The notes below the pieces were generated by a model that ran no database searches, was not told the DNA's origin, and worked only from the letters and a program-made list of their open reading frames with translations. The position numbers and the translations under genes were made by a program. Positions 1 to 11,700 of a stretch of DNA of 37,736 nt are shown here, piece after piece. Within the stretch, counting starts at the first letter, position 1. Each line of letters starts with the position of its first letter. This DNA is from Pelargonium cotyledonis. Its lineage: Eukaryota; Streptophyta; Magnoliopsida; Geraniales; Geraniaceae. The DNA lies in the NCBI GenBank assembly GCA_036897625.1, contig JAYMTA010000139.1:1-37736 (forward strand). Direction: 5' to 3'.

Positions 1-357
1 AGGGTGTGTGGGCACATGTATACTATGTCCCACCCTTGGCCTACGATTGAAATAAATACGAGTGTTTGAATCTAAACTACAGAAAATCATTAATGATTTG
101 AGGCAATGGCGTAACCAGATTTGAAGTTCAACATAAAAATAAATTTTTGATCGAGACTTAATTGTTGGGAAATATCTAGACATTAGAGATTGAACAAAAA
201 TAAAGTTAGTTGTAGAGTTTTGGAGAGAACGGGTGGGCACATGTCTATTGTGGCCCACCCTTGAATCTGTCCGTGATAAAATGAATGTTTATAACTTTTG
301 TAAATTTGAAAGAGTTTTAGTCATTAACTCTTTGATTGAATGATATGTTATCTTTTT
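1..357. repeat. Repeat-like flank beside the protease fragment
   Basis: No gene is visible here. Two diverged copies of a short motif occur about 230 bp apart: one at about 1-40 (GGGCACATG, then CCCACCCTTGG) and one at about 231-276 (GGGTGGGCACATG, then GGCCCACCCTTGAA). Each has a small internal complementarity between GTGGGC and GCCCAC. Paired motifs like this are common at ends or internal parts of decayed plant transposable elements, but I cannot name the family. The block begins right where the aspartic-protease homology stops, so it may be intron, or an insertion that split the gene. Confidence 0.35.
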
Positions 358-921
358 ACCTTCGGTGGAAGAATAGTCTCCGTACATGTACATGTACTGG
401 CAGCCATCGCCGGAGCACTTGGACTGAGGCAGGGCGGCGCAGAGATCGCTAGAGCAAGACATTTTCGAGAAAGAAGAAGAATTCTTAGGATCAACGATGG
501 AGGTAGACTGCTTAAATCAGTCCGGGCAAGCCTTGCACTGAGTCCATATCAAGTCGCTTCCCGTGTCCATGATCGCCATCAAGCTCTCCGGCGGTGTCCC
601 GATCGATAACTTCATCAAGAACTCGCCGTTCCCCGCGTGCACCGGTGCCTGAACTTTTTCCGAGTCATCGGAAGCCGCCAGAACCATCCCGTTGAGCTTC
701 TGGAGCCTGTGCCTCCCACGCTTGGTGGCGCGCCGGAGACGCTCGAATTTGGTGTAGTTCCCGCCGGAGTCAACATGGTGGAGGGTGACACGGAAGCCCG
801 TCGGAGGGTTCTTGCGGACAAGAGCTCGCCGGGAAGTGGAGAGCGCCGGCGAAGAGAAAGAGAATAGTATTGTGAATGCTATTACTGCAAGTGAAGATCC
901 AGAGAACAATGAAAACGCCAT
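358..921 (-). pseudogene. Nepenthesin-like aspartic protease, 5' part, nonsense-disrupted
   Basis: This reads from an ATG at 921 leftwards. Visible parts are a hydrophobic signal peptide (residues about 1-28), a basic propeptide containing GFRVTLHHVDSGGNYTKFER, then the start of the A1 (pepsin-like) catalytic domain with EFLMKLSIGTPP and the first catalytic motif DTGSDLIWTQC (Asp at residue 119). Codon 135 is TGA (517-519), in the place where relatives have Cys in a CxxCF motif. The same frame stays open and homologous afterwards (SSSFSKMSCSSDLC, then YGDYSSTEG) to about 358, where recognisable homology ends at GAAG/GTAAAAAG. That may be a splice donor or an insertion breakpoint. The second catalytic Asp lobe would lie beyond the left edge. 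Family members are secreted or vacuolar endopeptidases. I call it a pseudogene because of the stop; a sequencing error cannot be excluded. Confidence 0.75.
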
Positions 922-1074
922 GTGTAGTGTAGTGTAGTGTTTTGAAGTGTGTAGCTTGATTGTAATATGTAATTATAGGTTCAGGTAAAAGAAGATTTAG
1001 AGAATTTACATGTATAAAGAAGATGGAGATATTAAATAAAAAAGGAAGTTTCAAGTTTAATGGACACGTAGCAA

Positions 1075-1132
<58 letters not shown>

Positions 1133-2204
1133 TGGAGAAATGGGACATCAAATATAATGTTGGTGAGGTATAGATGATGGTTGAGTCTCTTGCGTGGTTG
1201 TTGGGAAAATGAAAACCATATTAGGGCAACAATTTTGTGAGAAAGGAACCACTATCTCACACGTTTCATTCCATTGTTTTGCGCCCGAATTTAAATTAAG
1301 AAAACGATTCTTTCATTTAAGATTGTGTATGTGTTTTTGTATATATTTTTAAAAATTGTATACTGTAATATACGTGTAGAAAGTGGAATACTATTTAAAC
1401 AAAATATTATGAACTAATAAGATGATTAAATGGAATCTAACGGTTAGACTTGTTAGGACGAATACACCGAGAACAAATAGATGTGTCATGTGTCACCAGA
1501 AAAGCCACACAGGGATGCAAATGTTAAAATGACACGCTATATAAGTAGAGGACTGACTGGAAGGTAAATGTAAACACAATTTCTCAACAAAAAAAAAAAA
1601 ATCTAATTTATGCATCAGAAGAGTTTTCACTCTCAATTGCCTTGTTTTGCGGATCAAGTACCACAAAATTGAGGTATCGAACATGAGGAGAACGAGAACA
1701 GAAAAATCACATATTTGTCACAATAGTTCACATGAAAACCACATACATAAGCTGTCGTGAATCAATATCCTCTTTTAAATAACTAATAATTACTTTATTT
1801 AATTAATGTAAATAATTAAAGATGATACTATCCCATCAATTAATAATGTTGAGTGAATTCAAAACAATCACATATCATTGACAGGCAATGATGGCCTATA
1901 ACACTTACTTTGAGCTTGTTTTGGTTCGAGTGAATTGGTTCTTGACATATGGATTAAATTAGTTTTTATTCTTTTTAATTTTCTATACAAAAAAAATTAA
2001 CAACTATGGATTACGTATTTGATAGGACCAGCCTAAAATATGCAAAATTCAGTTGAGCAACCGCATTTGTAGTTGAGAAGAATTAGGAACAACAAGACCA
2101 TAGTCCATATTGGATGGTCCACTTAATCAATTGATATCATAATATGTTACCTTATTATGTGTTTGTTAGATGACATTTATAAAATATGATCACTTGTGTG
2201 GACC
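922..2204. other. Upstream region of the protease fragment, AT-rich intergenic
   Basis: No coding sequence could be supported. Upstream of the minus-strand protease ATG there is a TATA-like stretch at about 1010-1019 and a CACGTA element at about 1062-1068. It is followed by the AG microsatellite and then by AT-rich DNA without recognisable domains in any frame. Confidence 0.4.
1079..1131. repeat. (AG)n microsatellite, about 26 units
   Basis: This is an uninterrupted AG dinucleotide tract about 50 bp long. It lies about 160 bp upstream of the minus-strand protease start, so it reads as a CT tract in that gene's promoter orientation. Tracts this pure usually vary in length between individuals. 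Confidence 0.97.
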
Positions 2205-2310
2205 AACTATATATATATGTTGTATTGTACCTTTCTATTTAACAACTATTTCATATATATATATATATATATATGTTGTATTGTACCTTTCTATTTAACA
2301 ACTATTTCAT
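2205..2310. repeat. Two-copy tandem duplication with AT tract
   Basis: A block of about 44 bp (AT tract, then TTGTATTGTACC, then TTTAACAACTATTTCAT) occurs at 2211-2254 and again at 2267-2310, with a period of 56 bp. The two copies are identical outside the variable AT run, which suggests recent slippage or unequal exchange seeded by the AT dinucleotides. Confidence 0.9.
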
Positions 2311-4680
2311 GCATAGAAGCTTCTAATTAATTACTGTGGATATAATTAAGACTATTATTCTTTAATATTATTGAGTGTGTTGGATAGGTGTGGGTGAGAC
2401 TAATTAGTTTACATACAATTGGAGGCTTAAAGAAGACTCAATTGTTGCTTTTCCGAATGGGGAAGAAATGTGAAGTGAGAGATAGAGGATGTTGTATGAG
2501 ACTCGTTTCTGATCCAAACTATCTATCTGAAATTTTTGAAAAAGCTAATTAATGATGATTGGATGAATCTAATTTTAATTGAAGCAAAAGTTTGAGAGTA
2601 CACATATAATCGTGCATGACGTGTCTGTTTTGACTCAGTCAATTTTGACATACTAGAGTGTGCTTGTCGTCTTGTTCATGTGTTACAGTAGTTGTTTTGA
2701 AAATGTTACAAGTCTAAAACTTAGAGGATGAAGCTGGAGACCGAGGCCCGCAGAATTGGAGGCTTGGATCCTTACTCTTGAGTTTTCGAAGATTGTGCAA
2801 GTGTAGCACGCCATTAATGAAGACCCAATTGTGTGTTAGGATAACAACATTGGGTTTGAGAATAAAAATCTCAATCGGAGGACCTCAAATCAAACCTCAT
2901 CAAGTAGGGCTTTAGGGGGCGTTTCTAGAGAGAGAAAGTCTTTATGTCAAATGAGAGGATCTATATATTCCTATGAAGTCCTATCAATGAATGAATATTT
3001 ACACTTACAATCATTTATGCCATGTGTCGATGTTTGTTTAATTGGTTGTTGGTGATAGGGATTATATTTCAAGTAATGGAGTTTTAGTCTTCTTATTGCG
3101 CCGACCACAAATGCCAGATGAGTTACGGAGCTACTAGATGCCCTTCAAGTATTGCGGGAAAGGGTGGATCCCCCCAAGGTCTTACTTTTTCAGGTAGCAT
3201 CTTAGTGTTTAAAAGGAGAGAGTCATCATGGTGGCGGAATGATGAACAAGGAGTCTTGAAGATATTTTGTTGAGACCTTAAAGACAATCAACGATGAGAA
3301 TCACAAACCCCTAGCTTGAAGGTGACCCGACAAATATGAGAGCCTGTTGGATGTCTCTTGCATCAAATAACTGAGGGTTGAGGTTCTCCTTCAAAACCTT
3401 GGAGCTTCTTATGGAAACTAGAGGTTGAGAAAATGTGAAGAAAAACTCTATATGATCAATCTTTCTATAATCGAGCTTTTCATAGAGATCTTGGAATACA
3501 AAGTGGGAGATAAGTTCTCTTGTGTGACGCAAGCTCAAGTGATGAGCACGAGCGGGCGGCCATATCTAACCCAAGCACCATTGTCACAGCCTTGTAGGAA
3601 ATGTCACTACCCTGAAAGGTCACTTGTGGAAAGTCGCAGACCTGGAGGTCGATGCTAGCTGCAACATTGGAGCAATCATTGAGCTCCTTCAAATTTACCT
3701 TGGTTATGGTCATCAAAACATTAACGTGGCAATAGATCGGTTATCATATTTTTTCGAGCTCGCCTTGATTTTGATCATCAAAACATTGTCACTGTCCCAA
3801 GGGCGCTAACGCAATATTAAAGCGGTCATGAAGCTCCTTCATTCTTGCGTTGTTTTCAGTCATTGGAACATTGTTGCAACCCCATGGAAAGTGTCACGCA
3901 TTCTAATTGTTTAATAATTTGATTACCCAACACTAATAACCAAATTAAAATCGAAATAAAGAATTGATCAAAATAATCAATCTAATCTATATATCATTTT
4001 CAGTTCAATTAGATTATTAGTTATATCCAAATAATACCTCCTTACCAAGAAAAAAAAAAAAGAAACCCAACCAGCTAGATTATAGCCAGACAAGTACCTA
4101 TCAAGTGAGGTACTTGTCTTCAAAACATAGCAATATGCCAAGAATGAACTTCTCACCAAAATTCTTATTTTAAATCCCAATAATTAAGATGTTGAGGTTC
4201 CTTATATTTTATTAAGCTATTATATTCATTTTATGATTTTCTTGGTTAGGTTGCTTACTGCAAAAGGTCGCCTTTTCAGATTTTGTTTTTTTCATGATAA
4301 AATACACTTATTTTCATTGATTCAACTCCATCATGAAAATAGGTTGGGAATTCAGAAATGGGGGATGTCCCACAGGTAGGCAGTTCTTTGAGTGAAGATA
4401 ACTCATACTCAAAAATCTAATTTTCTCCATGATTGCTCATCTTTTTGCTATTGTGTGTTGCATTGCCATCTAAATCTAATGAAGCTCTCAAATCTCAATC
4501 AACAAATTCTAATCAATCCAAATGTTTCTTATTAATTGAAAGAAAATTTGGAGTTGGCCAAAGCCATCATTATAGCTGTGTTTTTATGTATAAAGTTGGT
4601 AAGCACATATCTCTGCCAAAGTATAAAATTCAATCACCCATACAATTTACTTTTGCTACTAGATTCACCATCTTAAATCT
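2311..4680. other. Gene-free stretch with decayed retroelement-like DNA
   Basis: No intact gene. About 2720-3250 is less AT-rich than its surroundings and has the texture of a decayed LTR or promoter region. About 3540-3900 read on the minus strand gives broken frames containing KELNDCSN and MKELHDRF-like segments. The DNA there carries a degenerate repeat (GAGCTCCTTCA, then TCATCAAAACATT) near 3679, 3757 and 3829. This resembles the coiled-coil part of a retrotransposon gag gene, but stops interrupt it and the assignment is an inference. Confidence 0.3.
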
Positions 4681-4696
4681 AAGATTTTTTATCGAG

Positions 4697-4852
4697 ACAC
4701 GTAGGGTCAAGCGGTTTAAGTGTTTTTCATAGATTCTCTATGAGGTTCTGAGTTCGAGCGTCCTTGTCAACAATATGAGATAGAGTTATGGGTTAAAATG
4801 AGAGAGTTACCCCTGATTCGTTGTTCAATCAAAAAAGAAAAGAAAAGAAAAA
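4697..4852 (+). mobile_element. Probable tRNA-derived SINE
   Basis: An internal Pol III-like promoter is visible. A box-A-like AGGGTCAAGCGGTTTAAG lies at 4703-4720, resembling the D-arm of Ser/Leu-type tRNAs. A box-B-like GAGTTCGAGCGTCC starts at 4750. The element ends in an A-rich, AAAAG-repeating tail at about 4829-4852. No clean target-site duplication was found, so the ends are approximate. It is weaker than the SINE at 27941-28102. Confidence 0.45.
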
Positions 4853-5696
4853 ATCTTCAACTAAAAAAAGGCACAATAGGGCCTCCAAATTCTACATAGT
4901 ATGCGGTGTCTTTCAAAGTCTCATCCTACCTTACACAATAGGATTTGAAATACGACTTCTAATACAGAAACTGTATATCTTGAATCATTAATTCATCTCT
5001 TAACAGATCGCCTAACAAACTTAAATTCTCCAAAACACCATTTGCATCATAATGAATTTCTACTTTTTATTTAAGTTTAACACGGACAGAAGGCAGCACC
5101 AGAAGAGCTGGGAGTTGGGAATATGCGGGTATCTGAAATCCGGTCCAACTTAAAATTGATTGGATCAATTTCAGATCAGATTGAATATTTTCCTACAAAA
5201 ATACATTCAAACCTCTTTCGGGTCGAATTCAGATTACTCTTTATCAATTCCAATCGAACAGATCTGATTGCTATTTGTCTGTGTGTGTGTATATATATAT
5301 TTTTTGATAGCTCAGATAGAAGAATATTGAGCTAAGCCGAGGCCAATCCAACAATTTAGTTCAACTAATGTATTCATTTACCTATAGTTTCTTACCTACA
5401 AACCAAACCCATTAAAAAAAAGGTTTGAAACTAAATTCACGGCAGGTGATGAACGGACCTGAGATAGGGAAATCTAACATTTATTTACAAGCTAAGTTAA
5501 CATATCACATCACGATCAGCTAAGAAGGGGCAGTCATGTTTCCTTTTTCTTGTTTTAAGGTCATAAAACGTAAATATGTGATTCGACAAAGGGTAAAATG
5601 AACACAATGTTGACAAGTTCGGTTTCTCTTTCAAATGAATTGTTGTTCCAGTCAAGTGATTGATTCCTGTCAATTTGGTGGTATAATAATTTAACG
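4853..5696. other. Intergenic and 3' flank of the ARGLU1-like gene
   Basis: No coding sequence is supported. The right part should contain the 3' UTR and polyadenylation region of the minus-strand ARGLU1-like gene. There is a short GT then AT run at about 5279-5300. Confidence 0.4.
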
Positions 5697-8600
5697 TTAT
5701 GGGCCAATTCCGTAAGGCAACTTAGGTCGGGATTTGTTCTTACCCGACAGCTTCATCTGCTTGGCTTGCTCTTCTTCCTCTATCTTCTTTCTCCAAGCAG
5801 TCTCTTCCTTTTGCCTTTGGATTAGCTCTAACTCCCGGTATCGCTCCTCCTCCTTCCTCTGGGCCTCTAAAGCTTCTCTCCTCTGAGCCTCTTCCACCCT
5901 CCTCCTATTCTCTTCTAGCATCTTATCTAGTTCTTCTCTTTCTCTTCGAGCTTGTTCCTGCAAGAGATGGCACGATCATAATCATATACCCAATTACTCC
6001 AAGAACCAAATGATATAAAGAAGAAAATACACATCAGACAATAACGCTTTCAGCGCTTAATCAGTTCCGCTGTCTAATGTTCATTCTGACACTAATACAA
6101 GCAATATTTCGGCAAAATAATAAAGAAAGACACTTTTTTGGCCCCTAATTTTGAGAAACCACACAATAGTTCAGATCAAATGTCTTTAGTTTTTGTAAAC
6201 TTGAAGAGGGACAGCTGAATTCTCGCAAACCTGGCACAACATCCCAAGCTTCTTAGCCGTTCGGTTCTGTTACAACTCATGCTTCACTTTACTTTGAAAT
6301 TGTAAGGAAAATTCTGAGGTTTACAAATTGCAAGAGAATGTTATAGTAATGAAAATGCTTTATGAGTTTGTACTATAAAATGATAACGCCTAGAATACAA
6401 TACAGCAGAGTTTATAAAACACCCTAACACAGCATGTCGTGCTTGCTTCGGACCATGAACTCGTCAAAACTAAAGCCCCACAAGCTCAATTACAGGAGAC
6501 TGAGGAGAGTGATTATCTATATAAACGATCACTCTGCCAGAGAAGTTACTTTTCTCTAGTCATCTTAACTGTAAGATACTATTTTAACATTTTTCTCATC
6601 CCCAAAGAATCAGTATTGAAGTACAGGATAATATGCCCAATAGCAATGGTCGACGCCATGCTTGCTGAGGAGCTGACTGGAGGACTAAAGGTGCTACCTC
6701 AAGCTAAACACATTCAAATCCCTCAAGTCAAGCTTGCTGAGTGCCCTCTTCCTTTTTTCTTACTTCTTTTTCTTGGCAGAAAGCAAGAACTATTTACTTA
6801 ATGCTTAACTTTCCTTCATATGCCCCCTCGTGACTTTGTTGCAACATACTCTTAACATATCTTAAAGATATTATTAGTTATTCATGTTTAACTAACGTAC
6901 AAAAAAGGAATGATGACACTCATTTTGGGAAGAAGCCCCTAATTATTTTATTTTTTAATCTCTACATGCATCTATTACAACAAATCAATTTAGAGAAAAA
7001 GGACACTCTTATTGTGGTAAGTAACAATATAGCATTATCGGGACCAACTTTGTGTATCCTCTTCTCTAGCAAAAGAAAAAGACAGAAAGTATATGGCACA
7101 AATCAGGAAGCATACTTCTTTTTGTCTTGCTGTGGCAAGAGCAGCTTCCTTCTCCTTTTCAAGTTGAGCTGAAACACCATCAAACAACTTCTTCTGACCT
7201 TCTTCTATTCGTCTCTGTATTTCTAACTGAACTTCTTCAGAGCTCAGCTTCTCTTCCACATTCTTCCGAATGGCTTCCTCTAGTCTCCTTGCAGTTTCTT
7301 CTTCTAACAGTTTCAGTTCTGCCTCAAGCTGAAGCCTGGTCACACAAGCAAAATGTCAACACAAATTTGGCCATTAAAGAACAAAGATTAGAAAAGTGAC
7401 GTCGCAGATACTTGCAAAAGTCGGAGAGTAATAGATGATTTACATACCATCCCATGCATATACTTGGTAAATAGAAGCTTAAGCTTATAACACACACCTC
7501 TAATATGTCTCTGGTCTATAATAAATGAAAGGAAAAGTATATAAATGAGCCACATATTGATCATGGAATATAACTAGTTGAACTAAGTAGTATCTTCCTT
7601 TAGAAAAGTCTGGTGAAGAATGTGAAGTAACTGGTCACATGTTCAAAACTAATCACAGATCTAACCCAAGTGAAAAACTGGAATCTATTCAGAAGATTAT
7701 GTGAGGGGACCTAAGTTAAATACTTCCACAAAAGAGCCCATAGTTCATAACATAATTATTGGTCATATATAAACAACAAAAAAGTAAGGCACCCTCACTA
7801 TTAGATGGCACAGTCTAATGCTAACACTGTGTTCAGAATAAAAGTAAAGTGACTTCAAGCTATTTTAAAACTTCCATATGATAAAATGATTTCAAATGAT
7901 GACCTAGCTGACGAAGACTTGGCCACTTATTGCTCTCTAAAGCTGCAAAGCATGACAGGAGAATCATTACATGCAATCTCAAATCTACCCTGAAATGCAA
8001 TGCTGCAATGATATGGACACAAGACATGACACGGCAACACACAATTTTCATAAAAACTAGAACAATTGCTTTAAGGATACAATATATAAAAATAACACAC
8101 ACACATATGCCATATAAATGCACATATTGATAAAAAGAGAAGGTTTTTTCCTGAAAACATTAAGGTCAACATGTTCGTGCATGTTTGCACATAGCGTCTC
8201 AACGAGTTTAGCAATAAGAATTTAAATTTTTTATGGGATATTAAAATCGCATGTTTGAGTGTCAGGCATGAACACGTTGAGGAAAAAATGTATCCATGCA
8301 TCATAGCTGCAAATGCAATAGCATCACTATAAATGAAGAAGAATAAATTATTGGATGATGAAATGGTAATGTTGTATCTTTTAGAAATGATACACAATTG
8401 ACAATTTATGAGCCTACTTTGTTTTTTAGTTTTCTATTCTAACACATTGCAATAACTATCAGGGTAACTAAGGATTTCACTAATTCTGACTATTAAACAA
8501 ACAAAAGAGATACACCTAAAACCTAAAGATACATAACTTTCTCAGAAAACTTGAACACTTCAATACTCACAGTAATCTGACTAATGACATAATATACATA

Positions 8601-9859
8601 AAACCTAAATAGACTGCACTAAGAAACCATCCACATAGGTATCATGTATATTTTTCAATGCTCAAGAACACATGATGTCTTGTTAGCAGTGTATCTGAAT
8701 TGAAGCTTCCCTGGATTTTCTAATGAACTGAACCTTTCTAAATCCAACACATCACTTCATTTTTTTTCTTTTCAACTACCAAAAGGCCAGTACAGAAAAT
8801 AAACTCAATGAGCATGGTAGTAAATATAAAGATATATCTTGTGAAGAGACCAGCAATGGGCCTCTACAGTATTAGAAAACCATACATACAAACATGTATG
8901 CATAATCAGAGCCCACATCAGTGAATCTCTTGTATACATTTGTGAAATACCTTGTGAGAGCCCACTCTTACAAACATGTATGCATACATTTGTGAAATCT
9001 CTTGTAAATTGATCATCATACCATAGCATTTGTTCAACATACTACATCAGTGAATTAGTGTTCCTCTCATTGAAATCAGTCTCACTTTAGTTTATTTTTT
9101 GCATCGTTTTTTATATATTCATCACATCACAAATTCATTGGATTGCTCAGACATTAGGACACGACTTCAACCAGTAGTTGACTACCTTCCTTGTGGATAC
9201 GACATCTTTACTTAAAAAATCAACGAGTTTCAACATCCAAACAGAAACAAAACATTTGCAACCAATGCATCAATAAATAGCAGTAGTCGTGAGTGTGCTT
9301 AAAAATTTAACGAAACTACCTCTTATTTTCCTCCTCCTCCTTCAGTTTCTCAGCATTTTTGCGCTCACTCAGAGTAAGACTTGGACTGCGAGCCTTGGGC
9401 GGAGGAGACGGAGAGCTACTCTTACTTTTATGTCTCCGGTGACGCTTAGGACTCGGAGAAGGACTTTTGCGGCGGTCTCTTCTGCGACGAGGGGAACTAG
9501 AACGACTCCTGCGCCTGCATTTCATGTAATACTGCTAAAATCTATGAACTTCTCGCTCAACAAGCACAAAACGGTCTGATTATCAGCTCTTAGATTCAAA
9601 GTTTCAACTCATTTCTAAACCTAATAATATTTTCTCACCGCCAAACAAAGACAGCACAATTAATTCAAAGTACCGAGCTGTTCTCACTCGTGCACAAATG
9701 ATTGTGATTAAGTTGAAAGGAAGAAGAAGACCTGGTGTGAGAATTGGAGTAGGGTGAGCGACTACGGTCTCGTCTACTCCGGCGAGTGTGGCGGTGGCCG
9801 ACTGGCGACGGTGAGTACCTTCTCCGGTAAGAAGGCGAGCGAGATACGCTTCTAGGCAT
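5697..9859 (-). CDS. ARGLU1-like arginine/glutamate-rich splicing-associated protein
   Basis: Four exons read on the minus strand: 9859-9732, 9514-9320, 7335-7116 and 5957-5697 (stop TAA). All junctions are GT-AG and in phase, giving 267 aa, close to the roughly 270 aa of animal ARGLU1. The start MPRSVSRSPSYRRRY is the first ATG and opens straight into an arginine/serine domain (residues about 1-90, many SR, SP and RR steps). From about residue 97 (SERKNAEKLKEEEENKR) onward it is a long charged helix rich in E, R, K and Q (for example RRIEEGQKKLFDGVSAQLEK). The tail, GKNKSRPKLPYGIGP, is typical of plant members. Animal ARGLU1 is a nuclear protein linked to splicing regulation and Mediator; a nuclear RNA-processing role here is inferred from that. 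Introns 2 (1984 bp) and 3 (1158 bp) are long. A five-codon uORF candidate starts at 9904. Confidence 0.93.
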
Positions 9860-10140
9860 TTTGTAGAGAGATGCAGTAATTAACGTTCAAAAACACCAGG
9901 ACATGTTGGGATTGGGATCACCTGAGCTTCGGAGTCGGACAAAGTGGAGATGGGAGAGAGCAGAAGCAAAAACCTTGCATTTCAATGGGGTTTGGGCCCC
10001 AGCTTGAGACTTTACATTGTCAATGGCCCAATTGCCCGATTCGGTTATTTTACATATTCGGTCTCTACTCTCTTCGACATATCGAGTTTAAACGCTTTTG
10101 ATTCTATCTTGAGCTATCAGATTTGAGTTTTCTACGGCTA
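9860..10140 (-). promoter_or_regulatory. 5' UTR and promoter side of the ARGLU1-like gene
   Basis: This lies upstream of the minus-strand ATG at 9859. It contains a short uORF candidate (ATG at 9904, TGA ending at 9887, five codons) and TGGGCC/GGGCCC elements at about 9990-10030. Such elements (site II-like) are frequent in promoters of constitutively expressed plant genes. The transcription start cannot be placed from sequence alone. Confidence 0.35.
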
Positions 10141-10155
10141 GATTTATGACCGTCA

Positions 10156-10225
10156 CAAATACAACAAATTATTGTAGCAGATGTAACGGTATTATTAGTC
10201 AAAGAAGAATAATTTGTTGTATTTG
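10156..10225. repeat. Perfect 18-bp inverted repeat
   Basis: CAAATACAACAAATTATT (10156-10173) is exactly the reverse complement of 10208-10225, with a 34-nt loop. The match stops sharply at both ends. It could be a small fold-back element or a hairpin in a transcript; no family is recognised. Confidence 0.85.
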
Positions 10226-10640
10226 CGAAGCAACAAAGGTTTCTAGGGGTTCCAATCCACTCCACAACATTTGAAAGGCAAGCGTGAACTCTTAAGCTCA
10301 TCTGACACCTACAGGTGGTGCGCATGGGAGGCTATAATTAACGCCAAAGTGGAACCAATGTCATCATCAACAACCAACCACACAATGATCTTGTTTTGCA
10401 AGTATCGATACATCATGTTACAAATTGACATTTTAAGAATGAACTAAAATTCGGTTAGTACATTCAAAATATATCCACAATCAATTTTGTTTCGCCATAA
10501 CTACGTTGATGTGGGACACCGTTATTGTTTCCTTATCATGGAGATTTCCATCTTAAGATAAAATTAGTAGTTAGTATTTTATTAGTTTTTGAAATTCAGT
10601 AACTAAAAAGAGAGAAACACATTTTTTTTTGAGTAATATT

Positions 10641-10841
10641 GACATCAGTTGACTGATATAACCTTATATCAGTTGCACTAATGAGGTGATGACACCTCAT
10701 TTAAAATCATGAATCCGGGCGGGTCGCTCCGCTCCCACAAATTCACTTGGGTGGGTATAAGTGATTTTAAATGTGGTGTCATTATCTCATTGGTTTTCTT
10801 AAGTTGTGACTGATGTAACCTTATATCAGTCAACTGATATA
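10641..10841. mobile_element. Fold-back MITE with long terminal inverted repeats
   Basis: The left arm (10641-10709) and right arm (10762-10841) are near reverse complements over about 70 bp. Both share ATCAGTTGACTGATATAA at the outer end and ATTTAAAATCA at the inner end, and differ by a small indel. The centre (about 10710-10761) is GC-richer and non-repetitive. There is no ORF, as expected of a non-autonomous miniature inverted-repeat element. The outer tip itself contains a short palindrome (ATCAGTTGACTGAT). Superfamily and target-site duplication are unclear. Confidence 0.85.
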
Positions 10842-11700
10842 CATTTTACCCTTTTCTTTTACTATATGTTTAGTTCTTATCGTTCGGTATACTTTTTAAA
10901 CCCGCATCGTTGTGCATTAATTCATAACACAAAATGTAGGTCAAAGTGTTACTCCTCAACCCTTCATATTGTGGTAATTAATTGCATATGATAGAAGAGA
11001 AGCACATTTTGGTGTGGACTTTTCAATTCAGATGCATCTGGGTTTTGCAATGAATATTAACACCAACCAACCATAAAGTCAGCAATAGGACCCAATGATC
11101 AATGCTTCCTCTGAAACTTATCAGTGATTGATAAGCGAATCATCATTTGCAATTCACCCATTCATAGCCATATTCATAGAGCTAGTCACATGATCAACTA
11201 TCGATTGTACCACGTCATACCTCTGGCATCATCACCCGCTCAACGTTCGCCATGTGGCTTCCTCTTCGGCTTGTCCAACCACCGCGTGCCACATCAACTA
11301 ATTCTTGTAGTGTAATGTGATCCCTTTGAATGCATTTGTAATGTTGTTGAAACCAACTCTACTTCCTCATAAAACGACCTAGATAACATGGGGGGCATTG
11401 ACCGTCCAAGTCCCACACGACACGAGACCAATTCAATAATATCTTATAGGGACTCTTGTCGCACATGACATCTTTTTATGACACGATTACCCGCCAAGGG
11501 GTCTCATGCATCTCATATAAATTGATCGCCCCATGGACATTCTGGGACCCCTCCAATGCACCTTGAATATTCTTAGGAGACCTCAAATAAGCCTCCAACC
11601 TATCCACACGCGTAACCATGTACTTGCACTTTAAAGGCTCTTAGGTTCCGTCCGTTAGATCTTAAGTCTTATCTTGAGTTATTTGATTATCTAAATCTCC
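10842..11700. other. Intergenic with possible gag-like relic on the minus strand
   Basis: No intact gene. Between about 11640 and 11220, minus-strand frames contain coiled-coil-like fragments such as VTRVDRLEAYLRSPKN and LYEMHETPWRVIVS, followed by stops and frame changes. This is reminiscent of a decayed retrotransposon gag region. TTCTTGTAGTG at about 11304-11314 matches the reverse complement of a typical CACTA-transposon tip (CACTACAAGAA), but no partner end was found. Confidence 0.25.

Noticed and set aside
11304-11314. CACTA-transposon tip (reverse complement of CACTACAAGAA)
   Set aside because: No second terminal repeat or transposase was seen; a single 11-bp match is not enough.
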